Assembly (NCBI RefSeq): GCF_000964225.1
Contig: NZ_BAMZ01000003.1
Coordinates: 62,001-126,000, forward strand
From: Acetobacter syzygii
GTDB lineage: Bacteria; Pseudomonadota; Alphaproteobacteria; Acetobacterales; Acetobacteraceae
DNA: 64,000 nt
Reading direction: 5' to 3'
This document shows, piece by piece, positions 17,412 to 25,549 of the stretch. Positions within the stretch are counted from its first letter, which is position 1. The number at the start of each line of letters is the position of its first letter. The translations under genes were made by a program, and so were the position numbers. Below the pieces are notes generated by a model that was given only the letters and a program-made list of their open reading frames with translations, had not been told where the DNA came from and did no database searches.

Positions 17412-18677
17412 ATGACAGACCCCATCAAGCTGACCCGCCTGCCCTCTGGCCTGACTGTTGTGACAGAACGCATGGACCGCGTGGAAACTGTTTCCTTCGG
17501 TGCCTATGTTTCGGCCGGAACCCGTAACGAGACAGCTGCCGAAAATGGTGTTTCCCATTTTCTTGAACACATGGCGTTCAAAGGCACCACCAGCCGCTCC
17601 GCCCTGCGCATTGCGGAAGAAATTGAGAACGTGGGGGGGCATATCAATGCTTACACAGCCCGCGAACAGACGGTGTTTTACGTTAAGCTTCTCAAGGAAA
17701 ATCTTGGGCTGGGGATCGACATTATTGGCGATATTCTGACCCATTCCACCTTTGACGCAGCCGAACTGGAACGCGAACGTGGCGTGATTTTGCAAGAAAT
17801 CGGCCAGGCGAACGACACCCCGGATGATGTGGTGTTTGACCATTTTCAGGAAACCGCTTTTCCCAACCAGCCAATGGGTCGCCCCATTCTGGGCACGGAA
17901 GGTCTGATCCGGGATATGCGGCGCGATACGCTCATGTCCTACATGGGTACGCATTACACTCCATCCAACATGATTATCGCCGCGGCTGGCAATCTGGAGC
18001 ATAACGCCGTTGTGCAGCAGGTTGAGCAGCATTTTGCCGACCTGCCAACCGCGACAGCCCCCACCATGGAACGTGCCGTGTACGCCGGAGGCGAGTTCCG
18101 CCAGATCAAGGAACTGGATCAGGCACATATTGTGCTGGGCTTTCCCTCCACTGGCTACCACGACCCGGATTATTACGCGGCCTTACTCCTTTCCACCCTG
18201 CTGGGTGGAGGAATGTCCTCCCGCCTGTTTCAGGAAATTCGGGAAAAGCGCGGGCTGGTCTATTCTGTCTATTCCTTCAACGCTCCGTTTGAAGGCGGCG
18301 GCGTGTTCGGCATTTATGCTGGCACGGGAGAAAAGGAATGCGCCGAGCTTATTCCTGTTACTCTGGAGGAACTTCGCAAGGTTCAGCTATCCGTTAGTGC
18401 GGATGAACTGGTCCGTGCGCGCGCCCAGCTCAAATCCTCCCTGCTGATGTCCCTCGAAAGCACAGGCAGCCGATGCGAGCAGATTGCCCGGCAGCTACAG
18501 ATTTTTGGCCGCGTTATTCCCACGCAGGAAACGGTTGATAAGATCGAAGCCGTTACGCAGGAAGATATCTGCCGTGCAGCAGCCCGCATTTTTGCTGGCG
18601 CACCCACGCTTGCAGCCCTTGGCCCCATAGGCCACATTCCTTCCCTGCAAAGCATCAAGGAGACACTGGCAGCATGA
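17412..18677 (+). CDS. M16 zinc peptidase, mitochondrial-processing-peptidase-like
   Basis: 421-aa metallopeptidase of the M16B group, close to the beta subunit of mitochondrial processing peptidase. The inverted zinc motif HFLEH is at residues 49-53 (H49, E52, H53), with the distal glutamate region ELERERGVILQEI about 75 residues later. The C-terminal domain has REKRGLVYSVYSF. Start ATG 17412 follows AGGACGAG. Its stop overlaps the pmbA start by four bases (ATGA), so the two are translationally coupled. Physiological substrates are not known. Confidence 0.93.
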   Translation: MTDPIKLTRLPSGLTVVTERMDRVETVSFGAYVSAGTRNETAAENGVSHFLEHMAFKGTTSRSALRIAEEIENVGGHINAYTAREQTVFYVKLLKENLGLGIDIIGDILTHSTFDAAELERERGVILQEIGQANDTPDDVVFDHFQETAFPNQPMGRPILGTEGLIRDMRRDTLMSYMGTHYTPSNMIIAAAGNLEHNAVVQQVEQHFADLPTATAPTMERAVYAGGEFRQIKELDQAHIVLGFPSTGYHDPDYYAALLLSTLLGGGMSSRLFQEIREKRGLVYSVYSFNAPFEGGGVFGIYAGTGEKECAELIPVTLEELRKVQLSVSADELVRARAQLKSSLLMSLESTGSRCEQIARQLQIFGRVIPTQETVDKIEAVTQEDICRAAARIFAGAPTLAALGPIGHIPSLQSIKETLAA

Positions 18678-20014
18678 CGCAACAGCCCCTCGACCTTATT
18701 GCCGATCTGGTTAACCGCGCCCGCTCCGCCGGAGCCGATGCCGCAGATGCTGTTTTTGTCAGCAGCACAGCCGTGGGTGCAGGTGTACGCAATGGCGTTA
18801 CAGAAGAACTGGAACGCTCGGAAACAACCGATCTGGGGTTGAGGGTTTTTGTGGGACGCAAAAACGCCATTGTTTCCACCACCACACCAGACCCGGCCAA
18901 ATTTGATGCGTTGGTCGATCAGGCGCTGGCCATGGCGCGCGTTCTGCCAGATGACCAGTATGCAGGGCTGGCACCGGACGCACTGGTCGGGACATTCCAG
19001 ACCAACACACTGGAACTGGCTGACCCCAGCGAGCCAGATACTGCGGCCCTGCTTGAACGCGCCAGAACTGGGGAAGAAGCCGCATTGGCCATAAACGGTG
19101 TGACCAACAGCGCGGGCAGCAGTGCCTCCTGGGGGCGGACCGATATTACACTGGCAACATCTACCGGGTTTGCTGGCACCTACAGCCGCACCAGCCACTC
19201 CAATTCGGTCTGCGTTCTGGCCGGAACCGGAGATGGTATGCAGCGCGACTACGACTACCACGGCACGGTCTGGCTTCAGGACCTTAAGGATGCGGCAACA
19301 CTCGGCCACAGTGCGGGGGAAAAAGCCGTAGCCCGCCTCAACCCTAGCCGCCCCAAAACAGGCCGTTACCCCGTTGTGTTTGACCCACGGGTTGCTGGCA
19401 GTTTTCTGGGCCATTTTGTGGGCGCCATTACAGGCACAGCTATTGCGCGGGGAACATCGTTCCTTAAAGACAAAATGGGGCAGGCTGTTTTTGCCAGTAA
19501 CATTGGCATTACAGACGACCCAACCCGCGTAAAAGGTTTGCGTTCCCGGCCGTTTGATGGTGAGGGCATGGCAGTTGCTCCCCTCTCTCTGGTGCAAAAT
19601 GGCGTGCTGCAAAGCTGGGTGCTGGACAGCCGCAGCGCCCGCCAGCTTGGCTTGCAAAGCAATGCCCGTGCCGCCCGTGGCACAGCAAGCCCGCCCGGCC
19701 CTTCCGCCAGCAATCTGTTTTTTGAACCCGGAGCCCTCTCCCCTTCCGCGTTGATGGCGGACATAAAGGAAGGGCTCTACATTACAGAAATGATGGGCTC
19801 CTCCATTAACGGCCTGACGGGTGATTACAGCCGTGGTGCTTCCGGCTTTATGATCCGTGATGGACAGATTGCCGAGCCTGTGGCGGGCTTTACGCTGGCT
19901 GGCAATCTGCTGGAAATTTTTGCTTCCATCACATTGGCGGACGATCTGGTATTCCGTTTTGGCACCGATGCCCCCACATTACGTACAGACGCCCTGAATA
20001 CCGCCGGGGCTTAA
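18674..20014 (+). CDS. pmbA: TldE/PmbA-family metalloprotease subunit
   Basis: 446-aa protein of the TldD/PmbA family, which with TldD forms a heterodimeric protease that degrades unstructured peptides and matures some modified peptides. It shows the PmbA N-terminal pattern GADAADAVF, ETTDLGLRVFVG, and a C-terminal domain with GDYSRGASGFMIRDGQI. PmbA itself lacks the zinc site carried by TldD. No tldD is present in this window. It is coupled to the M16 peptidase gene by a four-base overlap. Confidence 0.92.
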   Translation: MTQQPLDLIADLVNRARSAGADAADAVFVSSTAVGAGVRNGVTEELERSETTDLGLRVFVGRKNAIVSTTTPDPAKFDALVDQALAMARVLPDDQYAGLAPDALVGTFQTNTLELADPSEPDTAALLERARTGEEAALAINGVTNSAGSSASWGRTDITLATSTGFAGTYSRTSHSNSVCVLAGTGDGMQRDYDYHGTVWLQDLKDAATLGHSAGEKAVARLNPSRPKTGRYPVVFDPRVAGSFLGHFVGAITGTAIARGTSFLKDKMGQAVFASNIGITDDPTRVKGLRSRPFDGEGMAVAPLSLVQNGVLQSWVLDSRSARQLGLQSNARAARGTASPPGPSASNLFFEPGALSPSALMADIKEGLYITEMMGSSINGLTGDYSRGASGFMIRDGQIAEPVAGFTLAGNLLEIFASITLADDLVFRFGTDAPTLRTDALNTAGA

Positions 20015-20038
20015 CTGTTAGCCGGAGACCAAAAACCA

Positions 20039-20989
20039 GTGAAACCACGTCTGCTACGTTCTACCCTCAGCACGTTTCTGGGTATCAGTCTGCTTGTCGG
20101 GCCGTTGGCCTTACAGGCCGATGCCCGGCCCGGTCAGGGTGGGTCCATGGGAAGCCGTGGTAGCCACACATGGAGTGCGCCACCTGTTACGCGAACAACG
20201 CCTTACAGCACAGCCCCCATGGAACGCTCCATCACCCCCCGCACGGCACCAACAACTCCCGGCTATGGCGCACCACAGATGGGAGCCCCCTTTGCCCGGC
20301 CCATGGGCTACCCGAACCGCCACCCATTCCTGACCGGTCTGGCTGGCGGCTTTTTGGGAGCCGGACTGTTTGGTATGCTCAGCGGCCACGGCTTTATGGG
20401 TGGAATGCACGGATTTTTCAGCTTTCTGGGACTTCTGGTCCAGATTGGTCTGGTGGTCATGGTTATTATGTGGCTGGTACGCCGCTTTGGCCGTGGCAAT
20501 GCTGGCGGCAGCAGCTTTGGCATGGCACCGCAGCGCAGTGCAACTGGTCCTACGTCTGCCGCTCCGGCGGCGGGTGGCGCACCCATCCAGATTACAACGG
20601 CTGATTATCAGGCATTCCAGCAAACGCTTATGGATATTCAGGCGGCATGGAACCAGCAGAACATTCCGGCTTTGCAGCAGATGGCAACAGCCGAAATGGT
20701 CTCCTACTTCAACGAACAGCTGGCAACACTTGCCAGTCAGGGCGCGCGCAACGTTGTGTCCGACGTACGCTTCCTGCAAGGGGATCTGGCTGAAGCATGG
20801 CGTGAAAACAACATGGACTACGCCAGCGTTGCCATGCGTTACAGCCTGATTGACCTGACGACCAACGCCACCGGGCAGGTGATTGATGGCAGTTCAACCA
20901 ACCCTGTGACCATTACCGAAGTCTGGACGTTTGTCCGTCCTTCTCGCGGTGGACGCTGGCTGCTTTCAGCCATTCAGCAGGCGCGGTAA
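20039..20989 (+). CDS. Tim44-like domain membrane protein
   Basis: 316-aa protein starting at GTG 20039. A signal-like N-terminal segment (about residues 8-28) is followed by a Pro/Thr/Gly-rich stretch (30-95), a glycine-rich hydrophobic region and a membrane span (FSFLGLLVQIGLVVMVIMWLV, about 127-147). The C-terminal soluble domain (about 185-316) is of the Tim44-like class seen in the mitochondrial import motor: ADYQAFQQTLMDIQAAWNQQ and WTFVRPSRGGRWLLSAIQQA. The bacterial role is unclear; envelope transport or assembly is possible. It is 24 bases after pmbA and is followed by a strong terminator. Confidence 0.85.
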   Translation: MKPRLLRSTLSTFLGISLLVGPLALQADARPGQGGSMGSRGSHTWSAPPVTRTTPYSTAPMERSITPRTAPTTPGYGAPQMGAPFARPMGYPNRHPFLTGLAGGFLGAGLFGMLSGHGFMGGMHGFFSFLGLLVQIGLVVMVIMWLVRRFGRGNAGGSSFGMAPQRSATGPTSAAPAAGGAPIQITTADYQAFQQTLMDIQAAWNQQNIPALQQMATAEMVSYFNEQLATLASQGARNVVSDVRFLQGDLAEAWRENNMDYASVAMRYSLIDLTTNATGQVIDGSSTNPVTITEVWTFVRPSRGGRWLLSAIQQAR

Positions 20990-21020
20990 GATATTTTTTA
21001 CAGCCCGGTTAATTAAAAAA

Positions 21021-21053
21021 ACCGCCATTCCAGATCGGAATGGCGGGTTTTTT
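21021..21053. terminator. Bidirectional rho-independent terminator
   Basis: A perfect 10-bp stem, CCGCCATTCC (21022-21031) and GGAATGGCGG (21037-21046), has T-runs on both sides. It lies between the convergent Tim44-like gene and the cta genes and should stop transcription from both directions. Confidence 0.92.
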
Positions 21054-21115
21054 ATTCTATTCACCGCAAGACCAATATCCACTCGGCTATCGCCGCCCAA
21101 TGGCACTCAGTCCCG

Positions 21116-21253
21116 TTAGGGGTGGAAAAGCGTTAGCCCAAACATGATCACAGCCAATAGCAACATGAACACAACCATGCCGCGCACACGCTGGGACTGA
21201 CGTTTCTGCCGTTCCAGTTGCTCTGGGGTCTGATCCATGGGAACTGCCGTCAT
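21116..21253 (-). CDS. 45-residue single-span membrane protein after ctaB (CoxF-position)
   Basis: The small frame starts ATG 21253 and ends TAA at 21116. About 24 polar residues rich in Q and R (DQTPEQLERQKRQSQRVRG) precede one hydrophobic span (MVVFMLLLAVIMFGLTLF). The start is one base after the ctaB stop, so it is almost certainly co-translated with ctaB. In many alphaproteobacteria a small CoxF-like protein sits at exactly this place, before ctaG. The similarity is positional, and I cannot assign function from sequence. Confidence 0.75.
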   Translation of the reverse strand: MTAVPMDQTPEQLERQKRQSQRVRGMVVFMLLLAVIMFGLTLFHP

Positions 21254-21254
21254 A

Positions 21255-22214
21255 TCAGTGCATCCATATCTGAAAGAAGTGGTCGCCTAGCAGGCCACAG
21301 AACAGAAAAAACAGATAAGCCAGTGAAAAGCGGAAGGATACACGCGCCGCTTTATCTCCCTTCTGGCTAACCCCATTTGCGTCTTGCGGTTCCAGCAGTA
21401 CGCGCACCGCGCAAGCTACAAACCCAAGACCGAGGACAATGGCTGTGACTGTATAAATCCACCCGCTTGCACCAACAAACGACGGGATAAGAGACACAGC
21501 CAGCAGAACCAGTGTGTAAATAAAAATCTGCCAGCGTGTATGCCGCACGCCACGCACCACAGGGAGCATGGGAATACCGGCGCGGCCATAATCCTTGCAG
21601 GCATACAGCGCCAATGACCAGAAATGCGGTGGCGTCCAGAAGAACACAATGCCAAACATAACAACAGGCATAAGCGCCATATGGCCGGTGGCCGCGGCCC
21701 ACCCGATCATGGGGGGGAATGCCCCAGCGGCACCCCCAATAACAATATTCTGTGGCGTAGAGCGCTTGAGCCACATGGTGTAGATGACAGAATAGAAGAA
21801 AATGGAAAACGCCAGAATGGCAGCTGCCAAAGTGTTGGTCGCAATCCACATAAGACAAACAGACAGGCAGGAAAGCCCAACTCCGTAAGCCAGAGCCTCG
21901 TTCTGCGGAATACGGCCAGAAGGCACCGGACGTGTAATGGTCCGCTGCATGACCGCATCTATATCCCGGTCGTACCACATGTTAATGGCCCCGGCAGCGC
22001 CCGATGCCAAACAGATGCAGAATATGGTAACCATGGCTACAAACGGGTTCATATGCCCCGGTGCCATAAACATGCCAGCAGCACCCGTAAACACCACCAG
22101 CGAGATCACCCGCGGTTTAAGCAGAGCCAGCCAGTCCCGCGCCTGCGTACCAACCTGCTCTGTTTTAAAACGTGGCCTTCTGGCCTGGGGAGCGGAAAGG
22201 CTTGCCTCGCTCAT
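21255..22214 (-). CDS. ctaB: Protoheme IX farnesyltransferase (heme O synthase)
   Basis: 319-aa UbiA-superfamily membrane enzyme that adds a farnesyl group to heme B to give heme O for heme-copper oxidases. The first Asp-rich motif NMWYDRDIDAVMQRT, VFFWTPPHFW and the second motif YGRAGIPMLPVV are intact, across about nine membrane spans. It overlaps the upstream subunit-I-like gene by four bases. In an acetic acid bacterium the heme O would serve a bo3-type ubiquinol oxidase. No oxidase structural genes other than the ligand-less homologue are nearby. Confidence 0.95.
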   Translation of the reverse strand: MSEASLSAPQARRPRFKTEQVGTQARDWLALLKPRVISLVVFTGAAGMFMAPGHMNPFVAMVTIFCICLASGAAGAINMWYDRDIDAVMQRTITRPVPSGRIPQNEALAYGVGLSCLSVCLMWIATNTLAAAILAFSIFFYSVIYTMWLKRSTPQNIVIGGAAGAFPPMIGWAAATGHMALMPVVMFGIVFFWTPPHFWSLALYACKDYGRAGIPMLPVVRGVRHTRWQIFIYTLVLLAVSLIPSFVGASGWIYTVTAIVLGLGFVACAVRVLLEPQDANGVSQKGDKAARVSFRFSLAYLFFLFCGLLGDHFFQIWMH

Positions 22215-23479
22215 GCGGATGTTCCCCTCACAGTCTGCAATACGGCAGCCCCGTTGCGGGTGCTGTGTACAGGAATGTCACGCTGGAAGCTTATAAACGC
22301 TGCCAGCACAAACGCCAGAGCCGCCACACCAAACAGTGCACAGCCCATAACCTGCATGGCTGGAACAAAAAGGCAGAGTGTAGCCGCCGCCGTAAGCACA
22401 AAATGCAGCCGGGCAAGTTTTTGCGGGTACCAGAAGCCGCAGGCTTCCCCCCGCCAGAGATAAAACCCACCGCACACGGCATAAAGCGCACCAAGCTGCA
22501 ACGCAGGGTGCAACCCTGCCCCCTGCACAAGTTGCACAACCCAGCCGCCTGCAACCACAGCCAGAAAACCCATACCCCACAGTAATGGCGTACGCAGGGC
22601 GACCCGCGCCTTCCATGTTCCTGCAAGCCACAGGCCAGCCAGACAAACGGCGGAAAGGGAGCATACACCCAGCAGCACATTCCCAACCATTTGCGCGGTT
22701 TGGCTATCAGCACCATGGGCAAGACTGCTTTTTGCCCATGCCACAACCCCGGAGGCTGCGGTTGCGGCCATAATATAGGCAACAGGGGCTGTTTTAACCT
22801 GCCCGATCCGGGTGGCCATTTCAAACACAATCCCAAACCCTGCCAGCAACACAATCAGACCAACAGGTGCGGCAAAATACTCGGCACCGACAACTGGATT
22901 ATAAGCTGACCACAGCCAGCTCCGCACGGTTGCTGCGGCAAAAACCGGTACCGTCAGCAGCAGCACAATAGCGGAGAGCATTTCCCCCCAGACAAAAGGG
23001 GAAAACGTTGTTTGTTCGCGGCTATCTGCGCAGCTATCAAAAATAGTCGTCAGCAGCACCATTGCCGAGGTCAGCGCGCCCAGCGACCAGAGCATATTAG
23101 CCAATCGGGCATCTGCCAGTGTGCAGGTCAGCACGGCGGCAACAACCAATATAGCAATAGATGCCAGATTAAGCCGCCCCAGCAGCATATGCTCACGCCC
23201 CAAAGCGCGGGGCAGCCAGAGTGTACCAAAACCGCCAACCAGTGCGGGCACCACAACATAAAGCAGCATCAGAGCCGGATGCGCCTGCGCCAGACGCCCC
23301 CACACCCCAGAAGCCGGTAACATGCCCAATCCGGCCAGAACCGAGGCACCACCCCCAACAAGAGCCGCAGTAGCAGCAAGCAGCAGATAGGCTGTTCCCG
23401 CGGCAGAATCCTGCCGCTGATGAACAGTTTTATGCTCTGTTACCAAAGGGGCGTTAAGCTGGCTGTGAGCGGAGATCAT
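22211..23479 (-). CDS. Heme-copper oxidase subunit I-like protein lacking catalytic ligands
   Basis: 422-aa polytopic membrane protein (about 12 spans) that lines up with cytochrome c oxidase subunit I along most of its length: GTAYLLLAATAALVGGGASVL (span 1), HPALMLLYVVVPALVGGFG (span 2), RTPLLWGMGFLAVVAGG and GFWYPQKLARLHFVLT. The first heme ligand position is still His (H67). The GHPEVY motif is replaced by APVGLI around 204-210, the CuB His pair by KS around 250-251, and the segment with the final two His ligands is deleted after about H324. The frame is complete and overlaps ctaB by four bases. It cannot be an active oxidase; a scaffold, heme-handling role or slow decay are possibilities. 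Confidence 0.8.
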   Translation of the reverse strand: MISAHSQLNAPLVTEHKTVHQRQDSAAGTAYLLLAATAALVGGGASVLAGLGMLPASGVWGRLAQAHPALMLLYVVVPALVGGFGTLWLPRALGREHMLLGRLNLASIAILVVAAVLTCTLADARLANMLWSLGALTSAMVLLTTIFDSCADSREQTTFSPFVWGEMLSAIVLLLTVPVFAAATVRSWLWSAYNPVVGAEYFAAPVGLIVLLAGFGIVFEMATRIGQVKTAPVAYIMAATAASGVVAWAKSSLAHGADSQTAQMVGNVLLGVCSLSAVCLAGLWLAGTWKARVALRTPLLWGMGFLAVVAGGWVVQLVQGAGLHPALQLGALYAVCGGFYLWRGEACGFWYPQKLARLHFVLTAAATLCLFVPAMQVMGCALFGVAALAFVLAAFISFQRDIPVHSTRNGAAVLQTVRGTSA

Positions 23480-23633
23480 GCTCCATGTTCCATATTCTGT
23501 GCGGGAGAGCGGTTACAAGCACCTCAACCCGCTAGACAAAAAACGACCATATTTTGGCGCTTTATTGCACAAAAACGCGTTAGCAAGCCACGCATGTCTA
23601 GCGCCCCTGCCAAAACAGGAGCGCACATGTTTA

Positions 23634-24329
23634 TTATTCTGGCAGATTTTCCAGCGTAACCAGTGTAAAAAGGCCAAAAGGCTGAACCGGCTGAATATAG
23701 GCGCGTGCAATATCTTCCCGCGGAAGAAGCGATTCCATGGCAAAATCAGGGTGCCAGCCGAGCGAGTGAGAAGCGCGCGCCATGGCGTGCTCCACAGCCC
23801 CACGAATGCCGCCAGGTGCCAGAAAGTGATTAACAAACAGAATATACCCACCCGGACGCACAACGCGCTTGAGTTCGCGCAGCAGTTTACGCGGATGGGG
23901 CACAACTGACGCCACAAACATGGCGACTGCAATATCAAAAGAATTATCTTCGAACGTGGTTTCTTCCGCGTCCATTTCCAGCAGGGCTGTTACATTCGCC
24001 AGACTGTCGCGCTTGGCGCGTTCGCGGGCTTTGGCCAGCATGTCTGTTGAAAGGTCAATGCCGGTAATGGCTTTGGCCTGAGTGTAATGTGGGAGCGCAA
24101 GACCTGTGCCCACTCCGACTTCCAGCACGTCCCTGCCGGGCAGCCCATTGACCGCGTCCACCGCCCGCAGGCGACCAAAACGGGAAATACCGCCAAAGGC
24201 CACGTCATAAACATTGGCCCAACGCCGATAGGCCACCTTGACGGCCTCCGCATCCAGCGCAGAACGCGAGGGAGGAGGTACCGGGCTTTCCCCTCCGCCG
24301 GAGGGGTATTCTTGGAGAACGTCACTCAT
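23634..24329 (-). CDS. pmtA: PmtA-type phosphatidylethanolamine N-methyltransferase
   Basis: 231-aa class I SAM methyltransferase. The region YRRWANVYDVAFGGISRFGR and SAM motif VLEVGVGTGLALPHY match the Rhodobacter-type PmtA group, which methylates phosphatidylethanolamine stepwise to phosphatidylcholine; such an enzyme has been described in Acetobacter aceti. A UbiE-like quinone methyltransferase is the main alternative. The frame is open from 24431; ATG 24329 is chosen, and ATG 24356 is also possible. The gap of about 150 bases to the subunit-I-like gene shows no gene. Confidence 0.78.
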   Translation of the reverse strand: MSDVLQEYPSGGGESPVPPPSRSALDAEAVKVAYRRWANVYDVAFGGISRFGRLRAVDAVNGLPGRDVLEVGVGTGLALPHYTQAKAITGIDLSTDMLAKARERAKRDSLANVTALLEMDAEETTFEDNSFDIAVAMFVASVVPHPRKLLRELKRVVRPGGYILFVNHFLAPGGIRGAVEHAMARASHSLGWHPDFAMESLLPREDIARAYIQPVQPFGLFTLVTLENLPE

Positions 24330-24473
24330 GTTCTCTCTCTGCCCGCTGACGGACATTTCTTCAAGAGCCACTATACTCTCTTCCTTCCTGCTTGCCGCAC
24401 ATGCCACAAAAGCGTCCTTGTGTGGCAGCATACTTTTCCCGGCATGGTACCGCCCAACAGACCCGGACCGCGC

Positions 24474-25469
24474 TTATTGGACAGATAACTTACGTTCAAT
24501 ACAATCCCATATGCTGGCGGCACCATTAATGCCATCAAACCGTTCCAGTTCCTGCAAACCAGTCGGGGATGTCACGTTGATTTCCGTCAGATACTGCCCA
24601 ATAACATCAATACCCACAAAAATCAGGCCATGTTCTTTCAGAAAAGGACCAATCGCCGCACAAATTTCGCGGTCGCGTTCGGTTAACTCCACTTTGCGCG
24701 CAACGCCACCCACATGCATGTTGGACCGGTGGTCTTCCCCCGATGGCACGCGGTTGATTGCACCAATGGGGTCGCCATCTACCAGAATCACCCGTTTGTC
24801 GCCCGCCGTCACCGCAGGTTCATAACGCTGGATCATTAGCGGTTCGCGCGAGCGGGCAAAATGCATTTCCAGCAGGGCGTTCAGGTTCTGGTCATCAGCC
24901 TTGATCCGGAACACACCACTACCGCCATTACCAAACAGAGGTTTGACAATAATATCCTTCCATTTAGCTCGGAAGGCGCGAATCTGCTCAATATCCCACG
25001 TAACAAGGGTCGGCGGCATAAGCTGGGGAAAATGCGTAACCAGCAGTTTTTCCGGGCAATCGCGCACCCAGCGGGGATCGTTGACAACCAGCGCCTGATC
25101 TGGCCCCGTGCCGTGGATATGGTCGAGCATATGCGTGGCTGTAATGTAAGCCATGTCAAACGGTGGGTCCTGGCGCATAAGCACCACATCCATGCTCCGC
25201 AGGGACCGGCGTGATGCCGCGCCAAATGTGGCGTGCCGCCCTTTTTCCCGCTGTACGGTAACCGGGCGCACCAGAGCCGTTACATCGGTACGGGTTGCGC
25301 CACCAGCTTCAACCGTTCCTTCATCAAGCGCCAAGGACGCCACTTCATAAACAAACAGGCTATGCCCGCGGGCCTGTGCCTCCAGCATGAGCGCGAAGGT
25401 TGAATCCCCATCAATATTAACATGCTCAAGTGGGTCCATCTGGACCGCCACAAGCCGTGGAGAAGCCAT
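24474..25469 (-). CDS. gshB: Glutathione synthetase
   Basis: 331-aa ATP-grasp enzyme that joins glycine to gamma-glutamylcysteine in the cytoplasm. The N-terminal MDPLEHVNIDGDSTFALMLEA, MRQDPPFDMAYITATHMLD, and ATP-grasp segments KPLFGNGGSGVFRI and INVTSPTGLQEL are diagnostic. The length is slightly above E. coli GshB (316). The first enzyme of the pathway, gshA, is at about 62 kb in this window. Confidence 0.96.
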   Translation of the reverse strand: MASPRLVAVQMDPLEHVNIDGDSTFALMLEAQARGHSLFVYEVASLALDEGTVEAGGATRTDVTALVRPVTVQREKGRHATFGAASRRSLRSMDVVLMRQDPPFDMAYITATHMLDHIHGTGPDQALVVNDPRWVRDCPEKLLVTHFPQLMPPTLVTWDIEQIRAFRAKWKDIIVKPLFGNGGSGVFRIKADDQNLNALLEMHFARSREPLMIQRYEPAVTAGDKRVILVDGDPIGAINRVPSGEDHRSNMHVGGVARKVELTERDREICAAIGPFLKEHGLIFVGIDVIGQYLTEINVTSPTGLQELERFDGINGAASIWDCIERKLSVQ

Positions 25470-25549
25470 AAACTGGGATTCCTGTTTCTACTAACAGCGT
25501 GATTGTGCGCTATCCTGCCCTGTTTCCGGGCAACACGCAAACACCGGAA

